From NCBI RefSeq assembly GCF_000745345.1, contig NZ_JQNR01000003.1:806001-870000 (forward strand): DNA of 64,000 nt. Direction: 5' to 3'. The first letter of the stretch is position 1, and every line of letters begins with the position of its first letter. This stretch comes from Actinacidiphila yeochonensis CN732. GTDB taxonomy: Bacteria; Actinomycetota; Actinomycetes; Streptomycetales; Streptomycetaceae. The notes beneath the pieces were generated by a model. That model searched no databases. It saw only the letters and a list, made by a program, of their open reading frames with translations, and had not been told where the DNA came from. This document shows, piece after piece, positions 31,206-42,121 of this stretch. The translations under genes and the position numbers were made by a program.

Positions 31206-31248
31206 CTGTCCGGGCCCGCCGGGCGGCGCCTCCGGCGGGCCCGGACAG
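31206..31248. other. 17-bp perfect hairpin between divergent promoters
   Basis: Arms at 31206-31222 (CTGTCCGGGCCCGCCGG) and 31232-31248 enclose a 9-nt loop. The stem stands upstream of both hrcA and the metallo-hydrolase gene, where a terminator is not expected unless it separates the two transcription units or stops antisense RNA. It could also be an operator. Confidence 0.7.
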
Positions 31249-31280
31249 GGGCGCGGCGGGCGGCGGCGGGGCCACGGCGA

Positions 31281-31286
31281 TAGCGT
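31281..31286 (+). promoter_or_regulatory. -10 box of a leaderless metallo-hydrolase gene
   Basis: TAGCGT, 7 nt, then GTG at 31294. The hexamer is the same as that before the Lrp gene. Confidence 0.5.
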
Positions 31287-31293
31287 CGCCCTT

Positions 31294-32196
31294 GTGCGGG
31301 ACTCGGAGAACGCGGCGGACACGGGACAGCCCGAGGGCGACGGCTCGGTGTGGGAGCAGCTGGGGCCCGGCGTGGCCCGGCGGCGGCTGCCGCACCTGGA
31401 CGTGACGATCGGGCTGGTGGTGGGCGCCGACGGGGTGCTGCTGGTGGACACCGGCTCCACCCTGCGCGAGGGCGCGGAGCTGCGCTCCCAGGTGGCCGAC
31501 CTCACCGGCGGCAGGTCGGTGACCCATGTGGTGCTCACCCACGGGCACGTCGACCACGTCCTGGGCTCGGCCGCCTTCGAGGGCGCCGAGGTGTACGCGG
31601 CGCGCGGCCTGGGTGCCCGCCTGGCCCGCGAGGCCGAGGCGCTGCGGGCGGAGGCGGTCGAGCTGGGCACCGACCCCGCCGAGGCGGCCGAGGCCGTGGC
31701 GGCGCTGCTGCTCGCGCCGCCGACCACGGAGGTGGGCGGGGACGGCGCCGGGGACGGCACGGCCGAGGGGGTGGAGCTCGACCTGGGCGGCCGGGCGGTG
31801 CTGCTGGTGCGCCCCGGTCCCGGGCACACCCGCCACGACCTGGCCGTGTTCGTGCCGGGGGCGACCGCGAGCGATCCGGCGGTGGTCTTCTGCGGCGACC
31901 TGGTCGAGGAGTCCGGCGAGCCCCAGGCCGGCCCCGACGCGGTCCCGTCCGGGTGGCCGGCCGCGGTGGACACCCTGCTGGCCCTCGGCGGCGAGACGGC
32001 CCGGTACGTGCCCGGCCACGGCGCGGTGGTCGACGCCAGGTTCCTGCGGGCCCAGCGCGACGAGCTGGCCCGGCGCGCGGCCGGACCCGGCTCCGCACCC
32101 GCCGGCCCTGGCGCCTCCACGCCCGCCGGTCCGGGCCCGTCCGCGCCCGCCGGGCCCGCGGACTCGGCCCCTGAGGGCGCCTCCGACCCGGAGTGA
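31294..32196 (+). CDS. MBL-fold metallo-hydrolase
   Basis: A 300-residue hydrolase of the metallo-beta-lactamase superfamily. The metal motif THGHVDH is at 82-88, later ligands are in [10 protein letters not shown] and in FCGDLVEE, and VPGHG closes the site. The substrate (lactone, thioester or glyoxalase type) cannot be assigned. The C-terminal 35 residues are a Pro/Ala/Gly/Ser low-complexity tail ([12 protein letters not shown]), which looks expanded. Translation from the leaderless GTG is preferred. Confidence 0.87.
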   Translation: MRDSENAADTGQPEGDGSVWEQLGPGVARRRLPHLDVTIGLVVGADGVLLVDTGSTLREGAELRSQVADLTGGRSVTHVVLTHGHVDHVLGSAAFEGAEVYAARGLGARLAREAEALRAEAVELGTDPAEAAEAVAALLLAPPTTEVGGDGAGDGTAEGVELDLGGRAVLLVRPGPGHTRHDLAVFVPGATASDPAVVFCGDLVEESGEPQAGPDAVPSGWPAAVDTLLALGGETARYVPGHGAVVDARFLRAQRDELARRAAGPGSAPAGPGASTPAGPGPSAPAGPADSAPEGASDPE

Positions 32197-32286
32197 GGCT
32201 CGGCCGCCCCGGGGTGAAACCGGAGCCGCCGCAGGGGCGCCTCCGCGGCGGGACGGTTCCCGTGCGCGGTGGCGGATACTGAACAG

Positions 32287-33519
32287 ATGCCTTCCGCAAC
32301 TCCCGACGGCGCCCCCGTCCCGCCGGACGGCGCCCTCCCGGCGTCCGCCCTGGAGCGCGCCGCCGACCGCCCCCTCGGCTTCTACCTGCACGTTCCGTAC
32401 TGCGCCACCCGCTGCGGCTACTGCGACTTCAACACCTACACAGCCTCCGAGCTGCGCGGCAAGGGCGGCGCCCTGGCCTCGCGGGACAACTACGCGGGCG
32501 TGCTGGCCGAGGAGGTGCGGCTGGCCCGGAAGGTGCTGGGCGACGATCCGCGCGAGGTGAGCACGGTCTTCGTCGGCGGCGGCACCCCCACCCTGCTGCC
32601 CGCCGCCGACCTGGGCCGGATGCTCGCCGCGATCCGGGACGAGTTCGGGCTCGCGGCCGATGCCGAGGTGACGACGGAGGCGAACCCGGAGTCGGTCGAC
32701 CCGGACTACCTGGCGGAGCTGCGCGCCCAGGGCTTCAACCGGGTCTCGTTCGGCATGCAGAGCGCCCGCCCGCACGTGCTGCGCGTCCTGGACCGCACCC
32801 ACACCCCCGGCCGCCCGGAGGCGTGCGTGGCCGAGGCCCGCGCCGCCGGGTTCGAGCACGTCAACCTCGACCTGATCTACGGCACCCCCGGCGAGTCCGA
32901 CGACGACTGGCGCGCCTCCCTGGACGCGGCGCTGGCCGCCGGGCCCGACCACGTCTCCGCGTACGCGCTGATCGTGGAGGAGGGCACGCAGCTGGCGCGG
33001 CGCATCCGGCGCGGCGAGGTGCCGCCGACCGACGACGACGAGCACGCCGACCGCTACCTCATCGCCGAGGAGCGGCTGAGCGCGGCCGGGCTGACCTGGT
33101 ACGAGGTGTCGAACTGGGCGGCCTCCCGGGAGGCCCGCTGCCGCCACAACGAGCTGTACTGGACCGGCGCGGACTGGTGGGGCGCGGGTCCGGGGGCGCA
33201 CAGCCACGTGGGCGGGGTGCGCTGGTGGAACGCCAAGCACCCCGGCGCCTACGCGCAGGCGCTCGCCGAGGGACGCTCCCCGGGGGCCGGCCGGGAGGTG
33301 CTGTCCGCCGAGGACCGCAGGGTCGAGCGGATCATGCTGGAGCTGCGGCTGGCCGACGGCTGCCCGCTGGACCTGCTGGCCGCCGACGGGACCCAGGCCG
33401 CCGCCGACGCGGTAAGGGACGGGCTCCTGGAACCCGCCCCTTACGCGGAGGGCCGGGCGGTACTGACCCTGCGCGGCCGGCTGCTGGCCGACGCCGTCAT
33501 CCGCGACCTGGTGGACTGA
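32287..33519 (+). CDS. hemW: heme chaperone HemW (radical SAM)
   Basis: A 410-residue radical-SAM protein related to oxygen-independent coproporphyrinogen oxidase, but acting as a heme-transfer chaperone. The cluster motif CATRCGYC holds Cys39, Cys43 and Cys46. GGGTPTLL and [14 protein letters not shown] are SAM-binding motifs, and [20 protein letters not shown] marks the HemN-type C-terminal domain. The ATG at 32287 has a possible leaderless box (GATACT) 6 nt upstream; a GTG at 32269 is less likely. The N-terminal 25 residues are a variable Pro/Ala extension. Confidence 0.92.
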   Translation: MPSATPDGAPVPPDGALPASALERAADRPLGFYLHVPYCATRCGYCDFNTYTASELRGKGGALASRDNYAGVLAEEVRLARKVLGDDPREVSTVFVGGGTPTLLPAADLGRMLAAIRDEFGLAADAEVTTEANPESVDPDYLAELRAQGFNRVSFGMQSARPHVLRVLDRTHTPGRPEACVAEARAAGFEHVNLDLIYGTPGESDDDWRASLDAALAAGPDHVSAYALIVEEGTQLARRIRRGEVPPTDDDEHADRYLIAEERLSAAGLTWYEVSNWAASREARCRHNELYWTGADWWGAGPGAHSHVGGVRWWNAKHPGAYAQALAEGRSPGAGREVLSAEDRRVERIMLELRLADGCPLDLLAADGTQAAADAVRDGLLEPAPYAEGRAVLTLRGRLLADAVIRDLVD

Positions 33520-33546
33520 CCGCCGGGCCCGGGCGTCGCGGACACT

Positions 33547-33623
33547 GGGTCCGTGCTGGGTCCGTTCTGGGTCCGCTCTGAGCCCGCGCTCGGTCCGCGC
33601 CCGGTCCGCGCCGGGTCCGGCGG
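33547..33623. repeat. array of seven 11-bp direct repeats between hemW and DUF3097
   Basis: Units start exactly every 11 bp at 33547, 33558, 33569, 33580, 33591, 33602 and 33613. The first three read GGGTCCGTGCT, GGGTCCGTTCT and GGGTCCGCTCT. The fifth and sixth are both CGGTCCGCGCC. It occupies the gap between two converging genes and has no coding sense. Confidence 0.88.
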
Positions 33624-33656
33624 CAGCGCCCCCGGCCACCGCGGTAGACCGGCCGG

Positions 33657-34492
33657 CTACCGCTCGGCCGGCTCGGTGACGAAGTCGATCAGCCGCTCGA
33701 CGGACCCGAGCAGCTCCGGCTGGAGGTCGCGGTAGGAGCCGACCGACGCCAGGATGCGCTGCCACGCCTCCCCGGTGGTCAGGTGGGACCAGCCCAGGGC
33801 CTGGCACACGCCCGTCTTCCAGTCCTGGCCGCGCGGCACCCGGGGCCAGCCGGGGATGCCCACCGACGACGGCTTCACCGCCTCCCACACGTCGATGTAG
33901 GGGTGGCCGACGACCAGGACGTCGGGGCCGGTGACCGACGCGGCGATGGCGGACTCCTTGGAGCCGGGCACCAGGTGGTCGACCAGCACGCCGAGCCGGG
34001 CGCCGGGCTGCGGGGCGAAGGCGGAGACGATGGCGGGCAGGTCGTCCACACCCTCCAGGAACTCCACGACGACGCCCTCGACCCGCAGGTCGTGGCCCCA
34101 GACCCGTTCGACGAGTTCGGCGTCGTGCCTGCCCTCGACGTAGATCCGGCCGGCGCGGGCCACCCGGGCGGGGGCGTCCGGGACGGCGATCGAGCCGGAG
34201 GCGGACAGCAGCGGCCCCCGGGGGCCGGCGCGGACCGGGGCCGCACCAGCGTGACGGTCCGGCCGTCGAGGAGGAAGCCGCGCGGCACCATCGGGAAGAC
34301 CCGGAGCTTGCCGAACCGGTCCTCCAGGGTGACCGTCAGCCCCTCGGCGGTCTTCTCCACCCGCACCACGGCACCGCAGAAGCCCGTCACCACCTCCTCG
34401 ACCACGAGGTCGGGCTCGGCGGCCACCTCGGGCGCGGGCGCGGACTTCTTCCACGGCGGCGTCAGGTCCGGTTCGTAGCTCCGCTTGTGCAT
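33657..34492 (-). pseudogene. DUF3097 family gene, broken by a -1 frameshift
   Basis: The N-terminal frame (MHKRSYEPDLTPPWKKSAPA ... GFLLDGRTVTLVRP) and the C-terminal frame (SGSIAVPDAPARVARAGRIY ... RLIDFVTEPAER) are the two halves of one actinobacterial DUF3097 protein of unknown function. The C-terminal half contains a TOPRIM-like stretch (GRIYVEGRHDAELVERVWG). The break lies at five G (plus-strand C 34215-34219) next to a five-base C run. One more G would rejoin the frames through APGGPLLSASGS. The start at 34492 is supported by a leaderless TACGAT box; an ATG at 34501 also exists. Confidence 0.85.
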
Positions 34493-34499
34493 GCGGGGC

Positions 34500-34505
34500 A
34501 TCGTA
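34500..34505 (-). promoter_or_regulatory. -10 box of a leaderless DUF3097 gene
   Basis: TACGAT on the minus strand, 7 nt before the ATG at 34492. No ribosome binding site is present. Confidence 0.45.
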
Positions 34506-34655
34506 GCCGCGGGGGCGCCGCGGATCGCGCCGGCGGCACCGCGCTACCGAGCCCCGCGTCCGGACCCCACGCCCACGCCCGGGCCCGGGCCCCACGCTCC
34601 GGAACGACGGCGACGGTGGTGGGGACGCGGGAGCGGGAGCAGCCCTGACGGGAGG

Positions 34656-36539
<1,884 letters not shown>

Positions 36540-36561
36540 GAGTACCTCCGGGGCGTCACAC

Positions 36562-36582
36562 GTTTATTAACTCACCGGTAAC
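36562..36582 (-). promoter_or_regulatory. AT-rich element before the acyl-CoA ligase gene
   Basis: GTTTATTAACTCACCGGTAA (plus strand) stands out from the GC-rich surroundings. It contains the imperfect dyad TTA...TAA around CACCGG. It may be the promoter -10 region (TTAATAA on the minus strand) plus a TetR/FadR-like operator. No known box was confirmed. Confidence 0.35.
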
Positions 36583-36737
36583 CTTCGGACGCCAGGGTAG
36601 AGGCCCGGAGGCCCGTACGTAAGGGCCCCACCCCGGCCGATCGGCCACTCCACCCTCCCGGGGTCCCCGGGCGCCGGGGCCCTCGCGCGCCTTCCCGCAT
36701 CCCGGCCGGGCATGCGAAGGACGACGCGGCGGCCCGC

Positions 36738-36814
36738 GTACGGCACCCGTACAGCACCCGTCCGGAACACGTACGGCCTGCGTACGACATATGTCCGGCG
36801 CGCGTACGGCATCC
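36738..36814. repeat. array of seven 11-bp direct repeats between lepA and the acyl-CoA ligase gene
   Basis: Units start exactly every 11 bp: GTACGGCACCC (36738), GTACAGCACCC (36749), GTCCGGAACAC (36760), GTACGGCCTGC (36771), GTACGACATAT (36782), GTCCGGCGCGC (36793) and GTACGGCATCC (36804). A half-matching eighth unit starts at 36815. The core is GTMCGGC. The array lies 200 bp upstream of the ligase start and just beyond the lepA terminator. It dominates the 344-bp gap 36540-36883. Confidence 0.9.
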
Positions 36815-36828
36815 CCCCGGCATACGAC

Positions 36829-36864
36829 GAGGGGCCGGCCCGGGAACTCCCGGACCGGCCCCTC
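36829..36864 (-). terminator. hairpin terminator of lepA
   Basis: GAGGGGCCGG (36829-36838) pairs with CCGGCCCCTC (36855-36864) around an inner CCCGGG/CCCGG-like helix. It lies 20 nt after the lepA stop on the minus strand. No U-tract. Confidence 0.7.
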
Positions 36865-36883
36865 GCGACCGCTCTTGCTGCTG

Positions 36884-38779
36884 CTACTTCTTGGCCTTGG
36901 AGTCCCCGTCGGAGTCGGTGGACAGCACCGCGATGAACGCCTCCTGCGGCACCTCGACGTTGCCGACCATCTTCATCCGCTTCTTGCCCTCCTTCTGCTT
37001 CTCCAGCAGCTTGCGCTTGCGGGAGATGTCGCCGCCGTAGCACTTGGCCAGCACGTCCTTGCGGATCGCGCGGACCGTCTCACGGGCGATCACCCGCGCG
37101 CCGATGGCGGCCTGGATGGGCACCTCGAAGTTCTGCCGCGGGATCAGCTCGCGCAGCTTCGCCACCAGCCGCACCCCGTAGGCGTACGCCTTGTCCTTGT
37201 GGGTGATGGCGGAGAACGCGTCGACCTTGTCGCCGTGCAGCAGGATGTCGACCTTGACCAGGGCGGCGCTCTGCTCGCCGGTGGGCTCGTAGTCCAGCGA
37301 GGCGTAGCCGCGGGTCTTGGACTTCAGCTGGTCGAAGAAGTCGAAGACGATCTCGGCCAGCGGCAGGGTGTAGCGGATCTCCACCCGGTCCTCGGAGAGG
37401 TAGTCCATGCCGAGCAGCGAGCCGCGCCGGTTCTGGCACAGCTCCATGATCGCGCCGATGAACTCCGTCGGGGCCAGCACGGTGGCGCGCACCACCGGCT
37501 CGAACACCTCGGCGAGCTTGCCCTCGGGGAACTCGCTGGGGTTGGTCACCACGTGCTCGGTGCCGTCCTCCATCACCACGCGGTAGACCACGTTGGGCGC
37601 GGTGGCGATCAGGTCGAGGCCGAACTCGCGCTCCAGCCGCTCCCGGATCACGTCGAGGTGGAGCAGGCCGAGGAAGCCGACGCGGAAGCCGAAGCCGAGC
37701 GCGGCGGAGGTCTCCGGCTCGTAGACCAGCGCGGCGTCGTTGAGCTGGAGCTTGTCCAGCGCCTCGCGCAGCTCCGGGTAGTCCGAGCCGTCCAGCGGGT
37801 ACAGGCCGGAGAAGACCATCGGCTTGGGGTCCTTGTAGCCGCCCAGCGCCTCGGTGGCACCGCTGCTCTGGCTGGTGACGGTGTCACCGACCTTGGACTG
37901 GCGGACGTCCTTCACACCCGTGATCAGGTAGCCGACCTCGCCGACGCCCAGGCCGTCGGCCGGCAGCATCTCCGGGGAGCTGACGCCGATCTCCAGCAGC
38001 TCGTGGGTCGCGCCGGTGGACATCATCCGGATGCGCTCGCGCTTGTTGAGCTGGCCGTCGACGACCCGGACGTAGGTGACCACGCCGCGGTAGGAGTCGT
38101 AGACGGAGTCGAAGATCATCGCGCGGGCGGGCGCGTCGGCGACACCGACCGGGGCCGGCACCTCCCGCACCACCCGGTCCAGCAGCTCCTCGACGCCGAG
38201 GCCGGTCTTCGCCGAGACCCGCAGCACGTCGGAGGGGTCGCAGCCGATGAGGTTCGCCAGCTCCTCGGAGAACTTCTCCGGCTGGGCCGCGGGCAGGTCG
38301 ATCTTGTTGAGCACCGGGACGATGGCGAGGTCGTTCTCCATCGCCAGGTACAGGTTGGCCAGGGTCTGCGCCTCGATGCCCTGGGCCGCGTCCACCAGCA
38401 GGATCGTGCCCTCGCAGGCGGCCAGCGAGCGGGAGACCTCGTAGGTGAAGTCCACGTGGCCCGGGGTGTCGATCATGTTGAGGATGTGGGTGCGCCCCTG
38501 CTGCTCACCGCTGTTGGGCGCCCAGGGCAGGCGCACGGCCTGCGACTTGATGGTGATGCCGCGCTCGCGCTCGATGTCCATCCGGTCGAGGTACTGGGCG
38601 CGCATCTGCCGCGGGTCGACGACGCCGGTGATCTGGAGCATCCGGTCGGCCAGCGTCGACTTGCCGTGGTCGATGTGGGCGATGATGCAGAAGTTGCGGA
38701 TCAGCGCCGGATCGGTCCGGCTGGGCTCCGGGACCCGGTCGGGCGCGGGGGAGCTAGCGGCAGAGGAGGTGGCGGGCAC
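36884..38779 (-). CDS. lepA: elongation factor 4 (LepA)
   Basis: A 631-residue ribosome-associated GTPase. G1 AHIDHGKS begins at about residue 34. G2/G3 follow in [11 protein letters not shown] and DTPGHVDF, and NKIDLP is G4. The LepA-specific C-terminal domain ends with [17 protein letters not shown]. The GTG at 38779 ([10 protein letters not shown]) gives the short variable N-terminus usual in Streptomyces. The frame stays open farther upstream only through a low-complexity repeat array, which should not be part of the protein. Divergent from rpsT, as in related genomes. Confidence 0.96.
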   Translation of the reverse strand: MPATSSAASSPAPDRVPEPSRTDPALIRNFCIIAHIDHGKSTLADRMLQITGVVDPRQMRAQYLDRMDIERERGITIKSQAVRLPWAPNSGEQQGRTHILNMIDTPGHVDFTYEVSRSLAACEGTILLVDAAQGIEAQTLANLYLAMENDLAIVPVLNKIDLPAAQPEKFSEELANLIGCDPSDVLRVSAKTGLGVEELLDRVVREVPAPVGVADAPARAMIFDSVYDSYRGVVTYVRVVDGQLNKRERIRMMSTGATHELLEIGVSSPEMLPADGLGVGEVGYLITGVKDVRQSKVGDTVTSQSSGATEALGGYKDPKPMVFSGLYPLDGSDYPELREALDKLQLNDAALVYEPETSAALGFGFRVGFLGLLHLDVIRERLEREFGLDLIATAPNVVYRVVMEDGTEHVVTNPSEFPEGKLAEVFEPVVRATVLAPTEFIGAIMELCQNRRGSLLGMDYLSEDRVEIRYTLPLAEIVFDFFDQLKSKTRGYASLDYEPTGEQSAALVKVDILLHGDKVDAFSAITHKDKAYAYGVRLVAKLRELIPRQNFEVPIQAAIGARVIARETVRAIRKDVLAKCYGGDISRKRKLLEKQKEGKKRMKMVGNVEVPQEAFIAVLSTDSDGDSKAKK

Positions 38780-38790
38780 GCAGGGTCCAG

Positions 38791-38890
38791 TTTCTCGATC
38801 GGGGTTTCTCGGGCGGTCGGCTTCTGGTGAGGTCGACTTCTCGGGCGTCGGTTTCTCGGGCGGTCGCGGTCGGGCTTCTCGGGCGGCCGG
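38791..38890. repeat. imperfect 15-16-bp tandem repeats in the lepA leader
   Basis: Six units based on TTTCTCGGGCGGTCGG start near 38791, 38805, 38821, 38837, 38852 and 38875, with lengths of 14-23 bp. They lie immediately upstream of the lepA GTG, so they should be part of its untranslated leader or promoter. On the minus strand they read as CCGACCGCCCGAGAAA. Confidence 0.8.
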
Positions 38891-39074
38891 TGAGCGGCGG
38901 TCGTACGGTTGCGGTGCGCCCCCGCGTACGGCTGGGGCGGTGGCCGCGTCCGTTCGGCGACGCGTCTCCGGGACGGTTTGCGGTGGCGGCGGGCTGGTGG
39001 CTGGCTGACGGTGCGGGCTGCGGCCCGCGCGCGGGCTCGCCCCCATAGTCCCACGGACGGGGCCCGGCACCGGT

Positions 39075-39104
39075 TTGGGAGCGCGCGCGGGCGGCTGGTA
39101 ACGT
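39075..39104 (+). promoter_or_regulatory. rpsT promoter
   Basis: TTGGGA (39075-39080), 18 bp, TAACGT (39099-39104). The start codon is 122 nt further, leaving a leader in which S20 autogenous control could act. The remaining gap (38891-39074) holds no gene. Confidence 0.5.
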
Positions 39105-39226
39105 GGGGCGCTGTGCCTCGTGACCACTTCCCGGGGCATGGCGCCCCGGCAGGACACCGGTCACCCGGTACCGGTCGGGTCGCGGCACGAGATCGAACAT
39201 CCGACCGAAGCTGAGAAGGCTCTTTC

Positions 39227-39493
39227 GTGGCGAACATCAAGTCCCAGATCAAGCGCATCAAGACGAACGAGAAGGCGCGCCAGCGCAACAAGGCCGTCAA
39301 GTCCGAGCTGAAGACCGCGGTGCGTCGCACCCGCGAGGCCGTGGCCGCCGGTGACGTCGAGAAGGCCACCGCCGCCGCCCGCGTCGCCGCCAAGAAGCTC
39401 GACAAGGCCGTGAGCAAGGGCGTCATCCACAAGAACCAGGCCGCCAACAAGAAGTCGGCGCTCGCCTCCTCGGTCGCCGCCCTCCAGGCCTGA
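39227..39493 (+). CDS. rpsT: 30S ribosomal protein S20
   Basis: An 88-residue basic protein binding 16S rRNA early in 30S assembly. It begins [20 protein letters not shown] and is a long helical bundle with Lys/Arg/Ala bias, full length for the family. Monocistronic, divergent from lepA, with strong hairpins downstream. Gene order lepA-rpsT-holA-comEC-comEA is conserved in actinobacteria. Confidence 0.98.
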   Translation: MANIKSQIKRIKTNEKARQRNKAVKSELKTAVRRTREAVAAGDVEKATAAARVAAKKLDKAVSKGVIHKNQAANKKSALASSVAALQA

Positions 39494-39501
39494 TCCCGCT
39501 G

Positions 39502-39529
39502 CCGTACGGCCCCCACGGGAGCCGTACGG
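39502..39529 (+). terminator. first hairpin after rpsT
   Basis: CCGTACGGC (39502-39510) and GCCGTACGG (39521-39529) flank a 10-nt loop. The left arm overlaps a self-palindrome GCCGTACGGC. It starts 9 nt after the rpsT stop. Confidence 0.6.
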
Positions 39530-39727
39530 AGGTGTGACCCGCGCCACGGAAGCGGCACCGCCGACAACCGGAACCAGCGGCCCCTCTACCGCCCGGACCG
39601 GCATCGCCGCCCCACCAGCGCGCCGCACGCGGACGTTCGCCACGTGGCAGCGGCGCCCGACGCGGGTGACCACCACCCGGCAGGACAAGCTCAGCGGACA
39701 GGACCCAGCGCGGTCCCGCGACGCAAC

Positions 39728-39770
39728 CGACCGCCCGCCCCCGGACACCGGGGGCGGGCGGTCGCGTTTT
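39728..39770 (+). terminator. intrinsic terminator after rpsT
   Basis: A 17-bp perfect stem (39728-39744 with 39748-39764, left arm CGACCGCCCGCCCCCGG) with a 3-nt loop is followed within 3 nt by TTTT. It is the strongest terminator in the window and closes the rpsT unit. The bases after it (39777-39817) form a CTTCCCGGGGC-type repeat of period 9-11. The rest of the 436-bp gap 39494-39929 holds no gene. Confidence 0.85.
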
Positions 39771-39917
39771 CCGGCACTTCCCGGGGCCTTCCGGCGCTTC
39801 CCTGTGCTTCCCGGGGCGCCCCGGTCCCTGGAGCCGCTCAGCGTCGGCCGTAGCGGCGAGGTCACAAGCTGGTATGCGTTCCATGGCGGACCGTGTCCGG
39901 TGGGTGCTCCGCGGACC

Positions 39918-39923
39918 TATCCT
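39918..39923 (+). promoter_or_regulatory. -10 box of a leaderless membrane-protein gene
   Basis: TATCCT, 6 nt, ATG at 39930. No ribosome binding site. Confidence 0.5.
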
Positions 39924-39929
39924 CGCGCC

Positions 39930-40949
39930 ATGTCCACGCCGCCGGAGCAGCCTCCGCCGTACCAGCCTTCCCCGGGAATACCCCAGCCCGGCGGGCCCGG
40001 GGCCTCCTCCGGGCCCTCGACCGGTCACGGCTCCTTGAGCGCCGAGTCCTTGACCGGCCCTGAGCCCTTGACAGCACCCGCACCCGCCGCCCCCGCGCCC
40101 GCGCCGGACGCGCCGCCTTCCGGGGGCGGCTACGGGACGCCCGTTCCGCCCCAGCACAACCCGTACGCGCGGCCGGTGCAGCCGCCACCTCCTCCGGAGC
40201 CCCCGCGGCCCCCACGGTTCGCGCCGGGCCCGTACGAGCGGCCGCTCCCGGGCCCGGGCGTCCAGTGGGACGACCCGGAGGACCACGGCCGATCGGAGCC
40301 GCCGGCCACGCCGGGGGCGTCGGCCGGGGCGCCCGGGAGCCGTAGCGGCGCCGGGCGGGCCGTGCTGTGGGTGGCGGTCGGCGCGGTGGCGGCCTCGGCA
40401 CTGTGGGCCGGCGGGGTGCTGCTGCGGGGCGGCGGCAGCAAGGCCGACCTGCGCGGCTACCGCGTGAGGAGCGACCTGTGCTCCTCGGCCCAGCTGTCGG
40501 CCTTCCAGGCCACGTACCCCGATCAGGACAACGCCTTCCACTACACGATCACGACCCCGTCGGTGGAGACGATGTACTGCCAGCGGGGCATGCGCGACAT
40601 CGCCGCCCTGAGCACCGACGCCTGGGTGACGGTCGAGGTGGAACTGCACCGCGAGAGCGACCCGAAGGCGGAGTTCGGCGACACCTGGCGCTCCTACGCC
40701 CGGCGCGGCGCCGTCGGGACCTCTTACCAGGTCAACGCCGTCAGCGGTATCGGCGACGAGGCGTACCTGGTCGTGACCATGCAGAACAGCAGCAACGAGG
40801 ACATGACGCTGGCGGTGCGGGACGGCTGGATGACCTACCGGTTGGACTGGAGCACCCTGTCGCTCGGAACCGTCGTCCCGCCCTCGGTCAGCGAGGCGTC
40901 GGCGTGGATGAGGAAGGCGACGCTGGCGACACTGCCGAAGCTGAAGTAG
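39930..40949 (+). CDS. Pro-rich single-pass membrane protein of unknown function
   Basis: A 339-residue protein. Residues 1-145 are a Pro/Gly/Ser/Ala-rich cytoplasmic region (PPEQPPPYQPSPGIPQPG at the start). One TM helix lies near 150-168 (AVLWVAVGAVAASALWAGGV). The remaining 170 residues should be extracellular, with two Cys (DLCSSAQL, MYCQRG) that may form a disulfide. The outer domain resembles sensor or solute-binding-like domains of Streptomyces membrane proteins, but no family can be named. Confidence 0.7.
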   Translation: MSTPPEQPPPYQPSPGIPQPGGPGASSGPSTGHGSLSAESLTGPEPLTAPAPAAPAPAPDAPPSGGGYGTPVPPQHNPYARPVQPPPPPEPPRPPRFAPGPYERPLPGPGVQWDDPEDHGRSEPPATPGASAGAPGSRSGAGRAVLWVAVGAVAASALWAGGVLLRGGGSKADLRGYRVRSDLCSSAQLSAFQATYPDQDNAFHYTITTPSVETMYCQRGMRDIAALSTDAWVTVEVELHRESDPKAEFGDTWRSYARRGAVGTSYQVNAVSGIGDEAYLVVTMQNSSNEDMTLAVRDGWMTYRLDWSTLSLGTVVPPSVSEASAWMRKATLATLPKLK

Positions 40950-41048
40950 CCCGTGGAGGGTCGTCCGGGGGCGGCGCGAAGGGAATGCCGCGGGGACGGG
41001 CCGGACGGGGCTCGGCCGGGGGCTCCCCCCGGCCCTCTGGCGGCCGGG

Positions 41049-42038
41049 TCAGGTACGGGAGCGGGCCGCACGGGCGATGGCCACGACGGCCTTCTCCAGC
41101 GCGTACCCGGGGTCGGCGCCACCGCCCTTGACCGCCGCGTCGGCCTCGGCCACGGCCCGCAGCGCGTCGGAGACGCCCTCCGCCGACCAGCCGCGCATCT
41201 GCTGCCGGACCCGGTCGATCTTCCACGGCGGCATGCCCAGCTCCCGGGCGAGCTGGCCGGGGTTGGCGTTGCGGGGCGCGGAGGCGAGCCGGCCGATGGA
41301 GCGCACCCCGGAGGCGAGCGCGAAGGTGATGCCGGGCAGCGGCTGGCCGACGGACACGGCCCAGCGCAGCCGTTCCAGCGCCTCGGCGGCCCGGCCGGTG
41401 ACGGCCAGGTCGGCCACCTCGAAGCCGGTGGCCTCCGCCCGCCCGGTGTAGTAGCGGGCGACCGTCTCGACGTCGATGGTGCCGTCCACGTCCGCCGCCA
41501 GCTGGGAGCAGGCGGAGGCCAGCTCCCGCAGGTCGCTGCCGAGGGCGTCCACGAGGGCCTGGGCGGCCTCGGGGGTGGCGGACCGGCCCAGCGCGCGGAA
41601 CTCCTGGCGGACGAAGGCCAGCCGGTCGGCCGGCTTGGTCATCTTCGGGCAGGCCACCTCGCGGGCGCCGGCCTTGCGGGCCGCGTCCAGCAGCGCCTTG
41701 CCCTTGGCCCCGCCGGCGTGCAGGAGCACGAGGACCGTCTCCTCGGCGGGCGCGGCGAAATACGCCCTGACGTCCTTGACGGAGTCGGCGGAGAGGTCCT
41801 GCGCGGCGCGCACCACGATGACCTTGCGCTCGGCGAAGAGCGAGGGGCTGACCAGCTCGGCCAGGGTGCCGGGCTGAAGCTGTTCCGGGGCGAGTTCGCG
41901 CACGTCGGTGTCCGGATCGGCGGCCCTCGCGGCGGTCACCACCTCACGCACCGCACGGTCGAGCAGCAGCTCCTCCTGGCCCACCGCGAGGGTGAGCGGG
42001 GCGAGCGGGTCGTCGTCTGCTGCGGTCTTCCTGGCCAT
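41049..42038 (-). CDS. holA: DNA polymerase III delta subunit
   Basis: The 329-residue clamp-loader subunit opens the beta clamp. The N-terminal ATPase-like fold (LTLAVGQEELLLDRAVREVV), the central lid and the C-terminal collar domain (FEVADLAVTGRAAEALERLR) match HolA. The ATG at 42038 (MARKTAADD) is preferred to 42050. It stands between rpsT and comEC as in other actinobacteria and is divergent from the small gene at 42122. Confidence 0.93.
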   Translation of the reverse strand: MARKTAADDDPLAPLTLAVGQEELLLDRAVREVVTAARAADPDTDVRELAPEQLQPGTLAELVSPSLFAERKVIVVRAAQDLSADSVKDVRAYFAAPAEETVLVLLHAGGAKGKALLDAARKAGAREVACPKMTKPADRLAFVRQEFRALGRSATPEAAQALVDALGSDLRELASACSQLAADVDGTIDVETVARYYTGRAEATGFEVADLAVTGRAAEALERLRWAVSVGQPLPGITFALASGVRSIGRLASAPRNANPGQLARELGMPPWKIDRVRQQMRGWSAEGVSDALRAVAEADAAVKGGGADPGYALEKAVVAIARAARSRT

Positions 42039-42109
42039 CGGGGACAGCATCCCACGGGGGTCGGACAGCGTGAGGGACGACCCGGTGGAGCGAGCTCCCG
42101 GGCCTCGTG

Positions 42110-42115
42110 CACAAT
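42110..42115 (+). promoter_or_regulatory. -10 box of a leaderless small gene
   Basis: CACAAT, 6 nt, then GTG at 42122. Confidence 0.4.
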
Positions 42116-42121
42116 TCCCCA

